Shown here piece by piece: positions 54,781 through 64,000 of a stretch of 64,000 nt of DNA (within the stretch, counting starts at the first letter, position 1; every line of letters begins with the position of its first letter). The position numbers were made by a program, and so were the translations under genes. A model generated the notes under the pieces. That model was not told where the DNA came from and searched no databases. It saw only the letters and a program-made list of their open reading frames with translations. Location of the stretch: assembly GCA_020631735.1 (NCBI GenBank), contig CM036215.1, positions 13,294,346 through 13,358,345 on the forward strand. Direction: 5' to 3'. The DNA comes from Saccharum officinarum. Its lineage: Eukaryota; Streptophyta; Magnoliopsida; Poales; Poaceae.

Positions 54781-54833
54781 TAAGATTAGGTAGAGGTTGT
54801 AAGTCCTATTGCAAGAATAGTCTACTTTTTATA

Positions 54834-54869
54834 ATAATAGAATCCTCGTTTTCATGAGGATTCTATTAT
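54834..54869. terminator. Plastid-type 3' stem-loop (relic)
   Basis: A 14-bp perfect stem (ATAATAGAATCCTC and its complement) with an 8-base loop GTTTTCAT. It resembles the RNA-stabilising hairpins at plastid mRNA 3' ends. I do not know which gene it belonged to. Confidence 0.6.
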
Positions 54870-55306
54870 AAATAAAAAAGTCCTTTGATAGGAAAAGAAT
54901 ACTGAAGACACAATATCTTCTATTAAGAGCATCCCCTACTCTTTTTTAGGGAAAGAGCGATGTATCATATTTCTACTTAATGCTCTCCAATTCGGGGCAT
55001 TGGATTCTCACCAATATTTTCGTTACTCAAGCCGACATTCTATTCCCCCCATTATTTTGAATGGCATAATAAAATAGAATAATAATAAATGTTTCCCTAA
55101 TCTGTATATAGGGAAACTCCAGGTCCGAACAACATTATTATCTACAGATCCCCCTTATGTACATATCACTATGGGGAATCGTGCTTTAATTTTTCATTGC
55201 ATTAAATATCTTGAATAAAAAAAGAGGGAATTTGCTCTGATATAGATTATAGCCTGGCCTTCTTGGCCCACCTAATACCCCTTAGCTCAAGTTTTTGATC
55301 AAACCA
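54870..55306. other. Plastid-like non-coding DNA
   Basis: AT-rich with homopolymer runs and no nuclear repeat signature. Its place between ndhK and rpoB fragments suggests plastid intergenic DNA; the exact origin was not recognised. Confidence 0.45.
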
Positions 55307-55530
55307 ATCCATTGACACAAACAGTTCATGGGCGAAAAGTGAGTTGTTTGGGTCCTGGAGGATTGATGGGGAGAACTGCAAGTTTTCGTAGCCGAGATAT
55401 TCATCCGAGTCACTATGGGCGTATTTGTCCAATTGACACGTCCGAAGGAATCAATGTTGGACTTACCGGATCGTTAGCTATTCATGCAAGAATTGATCAC
55501 TGGTGGGGATCTATAGAGAGTCCGTTTATG
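55307..55530 (+). pseudogene. rpoB: rpoB fragment (plastid)
   Basis: It reads [20 protein letters not shown] then [40 protein letters not shown] and WGSIESPF. This is the conserved region around [10 protein letters not shown]..EGxNxGL of the plastid RNA polymerase beta subunit. It ends abruptly at the ndhF junction near 55535. Confidence 0.95.
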
Positions 55531-55535
55531 CCTAG

Positions 55536-55918
55536 GTAATTCCTCTTCTCCCACTTCCAGCTATTATGTCAATGGGATTTGGACTTTTCTTATTCCCATA
55601 GCAACAAAAAATCTTCGTCGCATATGGGCTTTTCCTAGTATTTTACTCTTAAGTATAGCTATGGTATTCTCACTTCACCTGTCTATTCAACAAATAAATG
55701 GAGGTTCTATCTATCAATATCTATGGTCTTGGACCATCAATAATGATTTTTCCTTAGAATTTGGATACTTGGTCGACCCCTTACGTCTATTATGTTAATA
55801 CTAATTACTACTGTAGGAATCTTAGTTCTTATTTATAGTGACGATTATATGTCTCACGATGAAGGATATTTGAGATTTTTTGTTTATATAAGTTTTTTTA
55901 ATACTTCCATGTTGGGAT
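55536..55918 (+). pseudogene. ndhF: ndhF N-terminal fragment (plastid)
   Basis: It reads [18 protein letters not shown], then with frame changes [20 protein letters not shown] and [40 protein letters not shown]. This corresponds to roughly NdhF residues 10-125. At least two frameshifts. A different part of ndhF is present at 52016-52109 on the other strand. Confidence 0.93.
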
Positions 55919-56262
55919 GTTTCCGCAGTAGCATATTGTTCCATGGAGCTAGGGTCCAAAATAGGAATCAACAAGTGTTTCCATGACTCTACCGCCCGGC
56001 CAATCCTGTTCCACCGAATCCCCTCCCTTTTTTATGGCCACATATCTTTACGGCTAAGGAGTGGGAAATCTTTCTTCTGTTACACAAATGAAATGTTTCA
56101 TTTCATCCGGGAAAAGCCACCTCTTTCTCCACAAACAATGTCTTTGTCATTTGATCCAGGAGCCTTCCGTTAGATAGGAACAACTTTGCTAAATACTAAG
56201 AACTCTCGAATAGAGTATTAGAATGAAAAGACCATTAATTATATAAGGAAGAACCCAGGGTT
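55919..56262. other. Probable plastid non-coding DNA
   Basis: Joined to ndhF after MLG. AT/GC balance and the words ATGTTTCATTTCATCCGG and CTTTGTCATTTGATCC look plastid-derived from memory, but the source region is not certain. Confidence 0.4.
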
Positions 56263-56267
56263 CTAGC

Positions 56268-56492
56268 CCATTCCTTCTAAGTCTTCCTCTAAGATTTCAT
56301 ATCCGCCCTCTCCCTCTCGGGTCCTATATTTGTTCTCTAGGCTCCCATATTCTTCCTCTGAGTCTTTCTCTAGAGTCCTATATTCGTCCTCTAGGATCCC
56401 ATACTCATCTTCTAGGGTTTCATATTCGTCCTCTAGAGTCCTATATTCGTCTTCTAGGATTTCATATTCGCCCTCTCCCTCTCAGGTCCTAT
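56268..56492 (-). pseudogene. rpoC2: rpoC2 grass-specific insertion repeats (plastid)
   Basis: The plus strand looks like a 21-bp minisatellite (TCCTATATTCGTCCTCTAGGA and variants). Read on the minus strand it encodes acidic heptads: [20 protein letters not shown], then [17 protein letters not shown]. This is the repetitive insertion of RpoC2 known in grasses. One CGA-to-TGA stop lies in a REGEG segment. It marks the right limit of the plastid mosaic. Confidence 0.88.
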
Positions 56493-56493
56493 A

Positions 56494-56674
56494 GTCGATT
56501 TTTTTTTCAACCAGTAAAAAAAGGACACGTGCACATGGGAGCCAATAAGTACAAACAACAGAAAACCAAATATTCGATTGATTTTCCGATGGACGATGAC
56601 ATGGCGCGACACGTCGCGATGCACGTCACTGCGTGACCCACTCCCCTCCCCCCGACTCTCTTTCCAAGTCCCAC
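56494..56674. other. Short spacer before the CACTA element
   Basis: No gene seen. Confidence 0.4.
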
Positions 56675-56696
56675 TCTCACTACTGGAAAACTGAGA

Positions 56697-57065
56697 TTTG
56701 CCGAGTGTTTTATCTTTTGCCGAGTGTCAAAACGCGGACACTCGGCAACAACCTCATTTGCCGAGTGTTAGAGTGGAAACACACGGCAAAAATCTCACAC
56801 TTAGCAAAAAAACTGGTTTGCCGAGTGTTAACACTCGGTAAACAAACACACACGGCAAAGGTACAACTTTGTCGAGTGTCAACACTCGGCAAATAAAAAC
56901 ACACGGCAAACGCTTTCACTTTGCCGAGTGTTAACACTCGGCAAATGTATACACACAGCAAAGGTTGGGGCGGTTAGCCGCCGTCAACGGTTTGCCAAGC
57001 GTGGTCCGTTAGCACTCGGCAAAATGGCTGGTTTGCCGAGTGTCAACCAAAAACACTCGGCAAAA
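56697..57065. repeat. Left subterminal repeats of the CACTA element
   Basis: About fourteen copies of TTTGCCGAGTG or ACACTCGGCAAA, spaced 10-45 bases, often as divergent pairs around a few bases. Confidence 0.93.
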
Positions 57066-58018
57066 TATTTTTTTTGCTTTTGGCTTCCAATTTTTTTCCT
57101 GTAGGCTTCCTACATTACCTTGACCAACATGCTGGAATTTGACACAATTTTAAGATAATTTGCTATATTTCTTTAATTTATTTCTTTTCTTTGATTTTTT
57201 TTTGGAAAATGTAAGTTTGAACTGCAATTGCATCGAATAATGATATTTCATGAATGCGAAAATGATATTCATGTAACTAGCTATTGTTTGAGGCCGTATC
57301 CAGGAAGAGACCCGAAATTTCGCACATCTTCTTCACGAAACATGACCACGAACTTGTGGACGAATAGTTTTAAAAATGTATAAAATCCAAACGAAGTCCG
57401 AAATTCATAAAACTTGTCGACAAGTAATGATATCACATGTGAATGTGGTGATAAAAATTTGAGAAGATTTCGAGCACGTCATCACGTACACTGCTTAGAA
57501 ACCCTCACATCTCCGCATGTGATATAGCGGGAGCAAATCTTAAATGTTAGGGTTTGCAAGCAGTGTACGTGACGACGTGCTTGAAATCTTCTCAAATTTT
57601 TATCACCGCATCCACATGTGATATCATGACTTGTAGACAAGTTTCATGAATTTCGGACTCCGTTTGGATTTTATATAATTTTAAAACTATTCATCCACAA
57701 GTTCGTGGTCTAGTTTCGAGAAGATGTGCGAAATTTTGAGTCTCCTCCTGGATATGGTCTCAAACAACAGTTAGTTACATGAATATCATTTTCGCATTAA
57801 TGAAATGTCATTATTCGATGCACTTGCAGTTCAAACTTGCATTTTCCAAAAAAATCAATGAAAAGAAAGAAACTAAAGAAATATAGCAAAATGTCTTAAA
57901 ATTTTGTCAAATTCCAACATGTTGGTCAAGATAGCGTAGGAAGCCTACAGAAAAAATTGAAAGCCAAAAGCAAAAAAATTATTTTGCCGAGTGTCCAAAA
58001 GAAACACTCGGTAAACAG
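57030..58018. repeat. Long inverted repeat (arms about 480 bp, loop about 35 bp)
   Basis: The left arm 57030-57509 is the reverse complement of the right arm 57545-58018. Matching landmarks: TTTTGGCTTCCAATTTTTT with AAAAAATTGAAAGCCAAAAG, CCTGTAGGCTTCCTAC with GTAGGAAGCCTACAG, and CACGTACACTGCTT with AAGCAGTGTACGTG. By eye the arms agree at roughly 85-90%. RNA crossing it would fold into a long hairpin. Confidence 0.92.
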
Positions 58019-58190
58019 TACACTTTGCCGAGTGTTTTTAGTTGACACTCGGCAAAGTTGGCTTGTATGTATTTTGCCGAGTGCCAGAACCCAGACACTC
58101 AGAAAAGTGTAATTAAATATTTTTTTGTTTTTTTTTAAAAATAAAAACTTTGCCGAGTGTCAAATCTGGACACTCGGCAAAGTTTGAAAC
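58010..58190. repeat. Second block of TTTGCCGAGTGT repeats
   Basis: Six copies in divergent pairs, directly to the right of the hairpin and before the GC-rich exon-like cargo. Confidence 0.88.
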
Positions 58191-58194
58191 TAAC

Positions 58195-58852
58195 AATTCA
58201 TGACTTCCGCCTCCTCGTCCCATCCCTCTCCTACACCAACCGAAACAAAAAAAAGAGAAAAATCTCCCTCCGTCCTTCCGCCCCCTCTCCGCAACCGCAG
58301 CTGTGCGCCTCCGCGCCACCGGCGCTCTCACCTAGCCCCTGCGCATTGCCGCCCCTCCCTCTTCCCCACAGCGGCGGCGCCTCTCCCTCTCCTCCGCAGC
58401 GGTGGCGGGCCGGCGGCTCCGAAGCTCGAGCGTCCCTCCCTCTACCTCTTCCCTGCAGGCCATGCTGCCCCTCACCCACAGTGATGGCGGCGGCAAGCCA
58501 GAGGAGCGGAGGAATCGGATCCGCTGCGCGGGAGCCCTCCAGCAAGACGCGGTGCAGGTATTGCTGTCTCTTCCACCTCCACCTTCCACGCTCATGCAGC
58601 CGCCGCACAGCTAGGAGACCGGTGCGACGACGGCCCGAGCAAGCGATGGTAGGAGATGGTGACGCCACCGTGGAACCCCTCGCCGGCGCACGCACACAGC
58701 CGAAGCTCCACGCGACACCATCGAGTGACACCGCCGTGGCATCCTTTGCTGGTCGTGTGCGCGCACGCGAGGAGCCTCACGGTGGCGGCGGCGCTTAGTG
58801 ATGGGCGGCGAGCTCTGGGACGAGCCCATCGGCGCCGTCTTAGGTGAGCACT
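58195..58852 (+). other. GC-rich first-exon-like cargo of the CACTA element
   Basis: CT-rich leader-like sequence turns into a GC-rich stretch ending in GCCGTCTTAG|GTGAGC, a good donor site, followed by TTAGGGTTTGGG-type intron sequence. Open frames (for example 58157-58798) are Pro/Ser/Arg-rich without a recognisable domain. It may be a captured host first exon or the element's own untranslated first exon. Confidence 0.45.
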
Positions 58853-61348
58853 AGGACCATTTCTTAATCTTAGGGTTGGGGATTTGGTACCGGATTTGGG
58901 GAATTTTAATTTTGATTTAGGGTTCGGATTTTGGGATCTTCTTGAAGAACAGGGGCTGAGAAAATGAAATTGATTTGATTCATGTGTCACTGGAGGGAGG
59001 GAGGTGATCCTTTGCAGTGATTGTTCATGGCATGGATACAAAGGATGGATTATCTGTTGATGCAGCATCAAGAATAGTAGATGCATACTAGGTACTAAAC
59101 ATAAAACTTTGCAAGCAATTTTTTTGTAAGAGTCAAGTTTCAATGGATGTCGTACATGCTGGGTACTAACCTGCAAATTTCATGTGGTGATTGAGATTTG
59201 AACTAGTACACAGGGCACTGATTAAAGGAGAGAACGATGTGTTAGGCTAGATCGATAGGTAGGCTAGCAGTAGTAGACACCAGTGCAGTGTTGTACTGCT
59301 TGCAACTTGGTTTCTGCTTGCTTGCAGCTTGCAACCAGCAATGCATCATAGAGAGGAAGATTGCAGATTCCTGTCAAGCAGCGCCTGCAGTCCATCTCTT
59401 GTCCTTTTTTCCCTTTCAAGTTTAATTAGCATATAAGTACATTATTGAAATGGGTGGATAACAGAAGATGCATGATAGTAGTGACAAACTATTTTATTTA
59501 CTGATCAACTCCGAGTGGTAGAGTAAATTAGAATATCATCTCCTATGTTTTGTTTCTGGAAGCTGTGTGATTGCAGGTTCCCTATTTAATCTTGATAGTT
59601 GAAACAAAATTGAAAGGTGTGTAGTGAGATCATCATGAACAATTTAATTTGCATTGCACATGGTAGCCAAATTGATAATCAGAGTAGGAGGAATATAATC
59701 AATGGCAGCCTTTCAGTTAACAATAGGTTAGCAGTAGTAGGTTAGTAGGTTAGCAGCAGCAGCAGGTTAGCAACCTTATCTAATCACTGTGCTGTCGATC
59801 ATGGAGATATTTTTTTTGAATCTATCATGGAAATACTAGGCAATGTTGGGCACCCCTACAGCCCTGCTGTGAGGTGATGAGGTGAGCTGCTCCATCCGTG
59901 TTGTAGTTTGGATCAAGTTTGAGCAATTTTGCACAGTGACAATAGTTGTGGTTTGGTTACCACAATCTCTAGATGCCATCCGTTTTACTGATCGATGGTC
60001 TCAATATTTGACTGAAACTTGCTCAACATTTCATACATGAAAACTGAAGCTTGGGGCTGGGTTGGATTTGTTGCAGGAGCACCAAAGTAGGTGGTTAGTA
60101 GTTGTTCGTGGCTTTTAGCTGTAGGTACTTAGTGTACTGGAGTGATAAACATAGGCTATTGTTGTCCGCGTTAAGGCAGCAAGTAAATTTATCTCTGAAG
60201 TGAATGAAATCTTCTACAGAGCTGAGTTTAATGGTTTCCAATACTCAAAGTTACTTATTACAAACACCTCGCTTATAACCATGATCATTTCAAATACCAA
60301 TGACATTGTTTGGGGTCATACTTGCAATAATGGTTCTCCTGATGCCATAAACACTACAAAGCTGAGCTCATGTACACAGAGAATCAACCACGGCAACATA
60401 AGTCTATATCCAGCTTCAACATTGTTATAACTAATTTAAGTAACCTTTTGCTTCCACTATTTGCAACTTGCTATGAACAGGAGATTACTATGGCTAGACC
60501 TCTGCAGCATCATAGTTTCCATTTTCATATTTGTACGATCATATAATATGCTATGCTCTTGGCTTACTGCCACGTGCGAAGCACGGGTACCTGCTAGTTA
60601 CATGAAAGATTGACGGTGCTGCGAACATATTGACAAAAGTTAGTGTATCCGTACTGCCCACAGTCTTGTTTTCTATTTGCTATGCTATATATATCAATTG
60701 CATTGTCACTCAACATGACAGCAGCAACATTGACTCACTTTAATTGGGGAAACGTACCATATCCATTGTTTTGTATATTGCTAAATTCTTCTGGTTCTTG
60801 CAATTGCTGTTAAATACCTGTCACTTCTATATAATATTGTACTACATAATTAATTTCTGTATTTTGATTTACAGCCATAATGTAGAAAGTACATTGACTG
60901 AATATTATTAATAAAAAATATGAAATGGAAATTACTGAAAGATACATCTCCTGATGCATGGTGGTGTAAGCTTATTTATTAATTTGGATTTGGATGTATG
61001 CCCCTAGCTGTTTTGTTAAATCTGTGATAGGTTTAGGCTGATCATATACTTTTAAATTTATTATATGCCATGGGAAGTACTGCAGTAAAAGCACGACTCC
61101 AATTCCAAATTTACAGAGAATTCCAAAGGGTTTGCCCAGGTCTGATGTATGCATGGCTCATGGTCTCAGTTCTTTTGGCAGGACTCCATCTTCACTAATC
61201 ATCTATTTTCTTAGGTGCCTCATATTATTGAGAACTCATGGTCTCAGTTCTTAGGTGATTGTGGTGTTTGGGTGGTGGTGGTGGTGTTGGTGGCGGTGTA
61301 TTGATATATATGTGTTTGACGGTCATCGTGCCGTTTGTTTTCTTGCAG
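58853..61348 (+). other. Intron-like AT-rich interior of the CACTA element
   Basis: About 2.5 kb, mostly AT-rich, with one possible exon-like frame at 60200-60430 that I do not recognise. A Helitron-like 3' terminus lies at 60568-60597. Confidence 0.35.
60568..60597 (+). mobile_element. Possible Helitron 3' terminus
   Basis: CACGTGCGAAGCACGGG forms a short hairpin (CGTGC/GCACG). It is followed eight bases later by CTAG and a T, the arrangement of Helitron 3' ends. No matching TC-type 5' end or protein was found. Confidence 0.3.
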
Positions 61349-61424
61349 GGTTTGGAAACCTCACCGTGCAAGGGAGGTTCTGTCGAAATTTTTAATTGAT
61401 GGCATTCTTTTCATTTTTTTGCAG

Positions 61425-61553
61425 CATCAATCAGGTGGGGCATCGAATCACGTTGGTGGGTCATCGGCATCACAGTTTGGAGGGTCGCCGGTATCACAAG
61501 TTGCGCCAAATCAGCTCGAAGGGTCACCGGCATCACAAATTGCGCCAAATTGA
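61425..61553 (+). other. Terminal-exon-like segment with Ser/Gln repeats
   Basis: After TTTTTTTGCAG the frame reads HQSGGASNHVGGSSASQFGG then SPVSQVAPNQLEGSPASQIA and ends PN, stop. The unit GGSPxSQxAPNQ is imperfectly repeated three times. It may be the 3' exon of the CACTA-encoded gene; the product is unknown. Confidence 0.4.
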
Positions 61554-61865
61554 CTAGAGGATCGCCGACATCAAATCTCGGGCCTCCTCACCCCCTACAA
61601 TCGCTGTGAGCAGCTTATTGTGAACTTCGGTTAAGATATTTGGTTGCAGAATTGTCAACTTGTGAACTTGTGGTATATTTAGACTTTTGGTTATGAACAT
61701 GTCATATATGTGAACATGTGTGTTTGTGGCATATTTGAACTTGTGAGCTTGTTGTGATTGTGATTTATGACTCCTGTGATAAATTTGTGGTGATTTAATA
61801 CGATATATATTACATTTGTGCATTGTGTCGCAAATGGAACAAACAAAAAAAATACAGATTCTGGT

Positions 61866-62340
61866 TAGTTTGCCGAGTGTCAACTCCATGACACTCGGCA
61901 AACTGACCATTCAGCATGCCTGGGAACACACTTTGCCGAGTGTCAGAGAGCCGACACTCGGCAAAGCGTGCACAGTTTGCCGAGTGTCATATGTTTGACA
62001 CTCGGCAAAGTTTACATAGTTTGCCGAACTCGGCAAACTATGTAAACTTTACCGAGTGTCAAACATATGACACTCGGCAAATTGTGCATGCTTTGCCGAG
62101 TGTCGAACGGTTGACACTCGGCAAACCGACCGTTAGAATTTTGTCCGCTAGCGCCTTCCTTTGCCGTGTGACGTCTTTGACACTCGGCAAACGCTTTGCC
62201 GAGTGCCCGACGTTTGACACTCGGCAAAGCACGCTTTGCCGACCAAGCCTGTGCCGAGTCCAGTTTGCCGAGTGCAGCACTCGGCAAATCGTTTGCTGAG
62301 TGTTTTTGGCGCTTTGCCGAGTGTCCCAGGCACTCGGCAA
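61866..62340. repeat. Right subterminal repeats of the CACTA element
   Basis: More than twenty copies of TTTGCCGAGTG/CACTCGGCAAA, in pairs framing short unique spacers (for example TCATATGTTTGA and TCGAACGGTTGA). Confidence 0.93.
61969..62088. repeat. 120-bp near-perfect palindrome
   Basis: Centred at 62028/62029 (TTTGCCGA-AC-TCGGCAAA). The arms pair from TGCACAGTTTGCCGAG to CTCGGCAAATTGTGCA with two or three mismatches. Weaker symmetry continues outward to about 61927-62130. Confidence 0.9.
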
Positions 62341-62363
62341 ACCGCTGGAATCCAGTAGTGTCT

Positions 62364-62900
62364 GCTGCCCCGCTCTCTTTCAATTGGTGATGGATACATG
62401 CAAAAGCTGACACAAGCAAAAAAATATATTTTTTTTAAATTGCTATAATTTTTGAATGGTGTATCCATTTTCTCAATTCTGTCTATACCGGTGTGTTATA
62501 CATAACGAGCCGAACAAAATTAGATCCCACTTTTATATATATTAAAGAATTTTATTTTAGTAGCAATTTACGTGTAATATGTGCTAAGGAGTTACTACCA
62601 TGTAATACTAAAGTAACTACTCCAAAAGATATACTAAAGTTGTTACATAATATGCAGAAGTTGGAAGGCAAAAAATATGAAAGGAGTTACTACCATGTAA
62701 TAATACTATAGTTTTACAACTTGGGAGGAAAATTATTAAAATAAGCATCGAATAAGCTGCCAAGTGCTTAATCAATGTGATCCCATAGAACTATATGATC
62801 GAGATTGCATGTAGCATCTTGAAACAAGCATGGTGAATCCAGGTTAAACATACTATTGCGGCCAAGTGCCTGATGAAGACCAAGGGCAAGTGCTTTACAA
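62364..62900. other. AT-rich intergenic DNA
   Basis: No gene seen. Confidence 0.4.
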
Positions 62901-62919
62901 GTATAGATGGAGGAGTTAA

Positions 62920-63745
62920 AGGGAAATAAAAAATGAATAAAATAAAAAATAGAGAAAAAAGGACAAAAGAACTACAATCTAATGGAAACATCTTTAAACT
63001 AGCAAATACTTTAGAAGGTTGAAACAAAAAAAATGAAATATCATTAGAACCTAAAAGGACAACTCAACTGAATCTCAAAACTCATAATACTAAATGAAAC
63101 TGGAATTACCAAAAACTAAACTTGAAATTGACAACTCTAAAACTAAAATTACTAGAAAATAACACTGAAATTGAGAAGTAAAAAATAAATATTTTGACAA
63201 AAATTAAAAGAAGAAATAAAACAAACAAATTGACTAAAAGGATTGAATAATAGAACTTGAAAACTCATTTAAATGAAAAGAAGAAACGAAACAAAAAAAA
63301 GACTAAAAGGATTGAACAATAAAATATGAAAACTCATAAAAATTTAAAAACTCAAAACTCATAAAAATGAAAAAAACTAAAGTTGAAAAAGAAATAAATA
63401 ACAACTAAAGTAGACACAATGAAAAAAAACTCCAAAATATAATAGAAACTGAAATTACAAGAAAATACAACTAAAATTGACAAGATAAATTTAAACAAAA
63501 ATTGAAAAAATAGAAAATAAAAATGAAAGAAGACAAAATGAAAAAATACTACAAAATAACACTGAAAGTAAAATTACCAAGAAAAATACTGAAAATGACA
63601 ACAAAGAAAATGGAATTGAAAAGTAGACGATGAAAACTAAAGTAGATACAATGAAAAAAAATCCAAAGAAAACTAAAATTGAAAGTACAATAAATTGGAA
63701 CTGAAAGTGACAATAAATAATAAAAACTGAAATTGATAAATAAAT
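62920..63745. repeat. A-rich, T-poor degenerate repeat tract
   Basis: For over 800 bases the plus strand is dominated by A, with recurrent ACTGAAATTGACAA, AACTAAAATTGA and AAAACTCATAAAAATG words and very little GC. It is not a simple microsatellite; it looks like a diverged tandem array of a short A-rich unit. Confidence 0.7.
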
Positions 63746-63870
63746 TGCTACACACTTAATACATAAGTTGCTACACGTTTGCTAGTATATATAATTTGTT
63801 GGATGGTTAATATATTGGTTGCTACACGCTTAATATATAAATAGCTATTACATATATGACATAAGTTGCC
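63745..63870. repeat. Short repeats of TTGCTACACRCTTAATAYATAA
   Basis: Three imperfect copies of TTGCTACACGCTTAATATAT near 63747, 63770 and 63818. Confidence 0.7.
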
Positions 63871-64000
63871 AGTACATACAAACTATTTTGAAACGTATGC
63901 ATCATGGTCTTATTTTATAAATCTCATCACAAGTGGATCATCAATAGTACAATCTGTTTTTGAAAACGTGTACGAAAGTAGCCGTATTTTAAACAAAAAG

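Larger units (their letters stand above)
51810..56493. other. Plastid-derived nuclear insertion (NUPT), mosaic
   Basis: Fragments of at least five plastid genes lie side by side in an order not found in plastid genomes: ndhF middle, psaA, ndhK (all minus), rpoB and ndhF N-terminus (plus), rpoC2 (minus). Stretches between them are AT-rich and plastid-like. A family L solo LTR at 52194-54444 inserted later, inside psaA. Frameshifts and stops show the copies are non-functional. The outer left limit is uncertain. Confidence 0.85.
56678..62360. mobile_element. CACTA (En/Spm-type) transposon, 5,683 bp, non-autonomous
   Basis: Termini are CACTACTGGAAAA on the left and, reversed, CACTACTGGATTCC on the right. 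The 3-bp target duplication is TCT (56675-56677 and 62361-62363). Both subterminal regions carry many direct and inverted TTTGCCGAGTGT words, the kind of repeats bound by TNPA-like proteins in this superfamily. The interior has an inverted repeat and an exon-intron-like cargo but no recognisable TNPD transposase, so it would depend on a transposase supplied in trans. Confidence 0.95.

Noticed and set aside
54834..54869. Bacterial-type terminator
   Set aside because: The stem-loop lies in plastid-derived DNA in a nuclear context, so it is a relic of a plastid 3' end rather than an active terminator.
56268..56492. Nuclear minisatellite or CRISPR-like array
   Set aside because: The repeat translates to the grass RpoC2 acidic heptads and adjoins other plastid fragments.
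56633..56961. Repetitive Cys/Arg/Val peptide frames (CRVLTLGK-type)
   Set aside because: They are translations of the TTTGCCGAGTGT repeats of the CACTA element, not a repeat protein.
61916..62468. Further frames built from the same repeat word
   Set aside because: CACTA right-end subterminal repeats; no coding evidence.

Overview
The window is nuclear DNA from a grass, most likely a panicoid of the sorghum, sugarcane or Miscanthus type. Grounds for this: (i) dense nested LTR retrotransposons and MITEs of types common in cereal genomes; (ii) a CACTA transposon whose ends are packed with the TTTGCCGAGTGT word; (iii) plastid-derived fragments that include the acidic heptad repeats of the grass-specific rpoC2 insertion; (iv) two plant immune-receptor genes. 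All calls come from reading the sequence; no database was searched. I see no tRNA, rRNA, CRISPR or prokaryotic operon.

Layout. 1-7965: AT-rich intergenic DNA with two copies of a MITE, a hAT-type MITE with an 8-bp target duplication (4807-5082), a (TA)44 microsatellite and a truncated Copia 3' end. 7966-25052: one large minus-strand CC-NBARC-NBARC-LRR resistance-type gene. Its four exons can be joined in phase, coding about 1,367 residues. Its third intron is about 12 kb and holds a complete short-LTR Copia element, which itself contains a long solo LTR and a 652-bp TRIM element. 25053-33418: intergenic DNA with a cluster of five related MITEs and two solo LTRs. 33419-45174: a second short-LTR Copia element, blown apart by Ty3/gypsy (Athila-like) LTRs and gag and by another gypsy LTR. 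45787-49686: a minus-strand XA21-type LRR receptor kinase with an intact non-RD kinase but a 1-bp frameshift in the LRR region. About 51810-56495: a plastid-derived mosaic (ndhF, psaA, ndhK, rpoB, ndhF again, rpoC2) interrupted by a 2.25-kb solo LTR. 56678-62360: a 5.7-kb CACTA element with target duplication TCT, a hairpin-forming inverted repeat with arms of about 480 bp, and an internal exon-intron cargo. 62364-64000: A-rich low-complexity DNA.

How it fits together. The only plausible host genes are the NLR and the receptor kinase, both of defence-receptor families and both on the minus strand, 20.7 kb apart. The NLR appears intact but depends on splicing out a 12-kb transposon-filled intron. 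The receptor kinase is probably a pseudogene unless the frameshift is an assembly error. The rest of the window is mobile or organelle-derived DNA whose insertion order can be read from target-site duplications.

I did not find a convincing new molecular system. The most unusual items are the dual-NBARC NLR with its transposon-filled intron, the long hairpin inside the CACTA element, and the scrambled plastid insertion.
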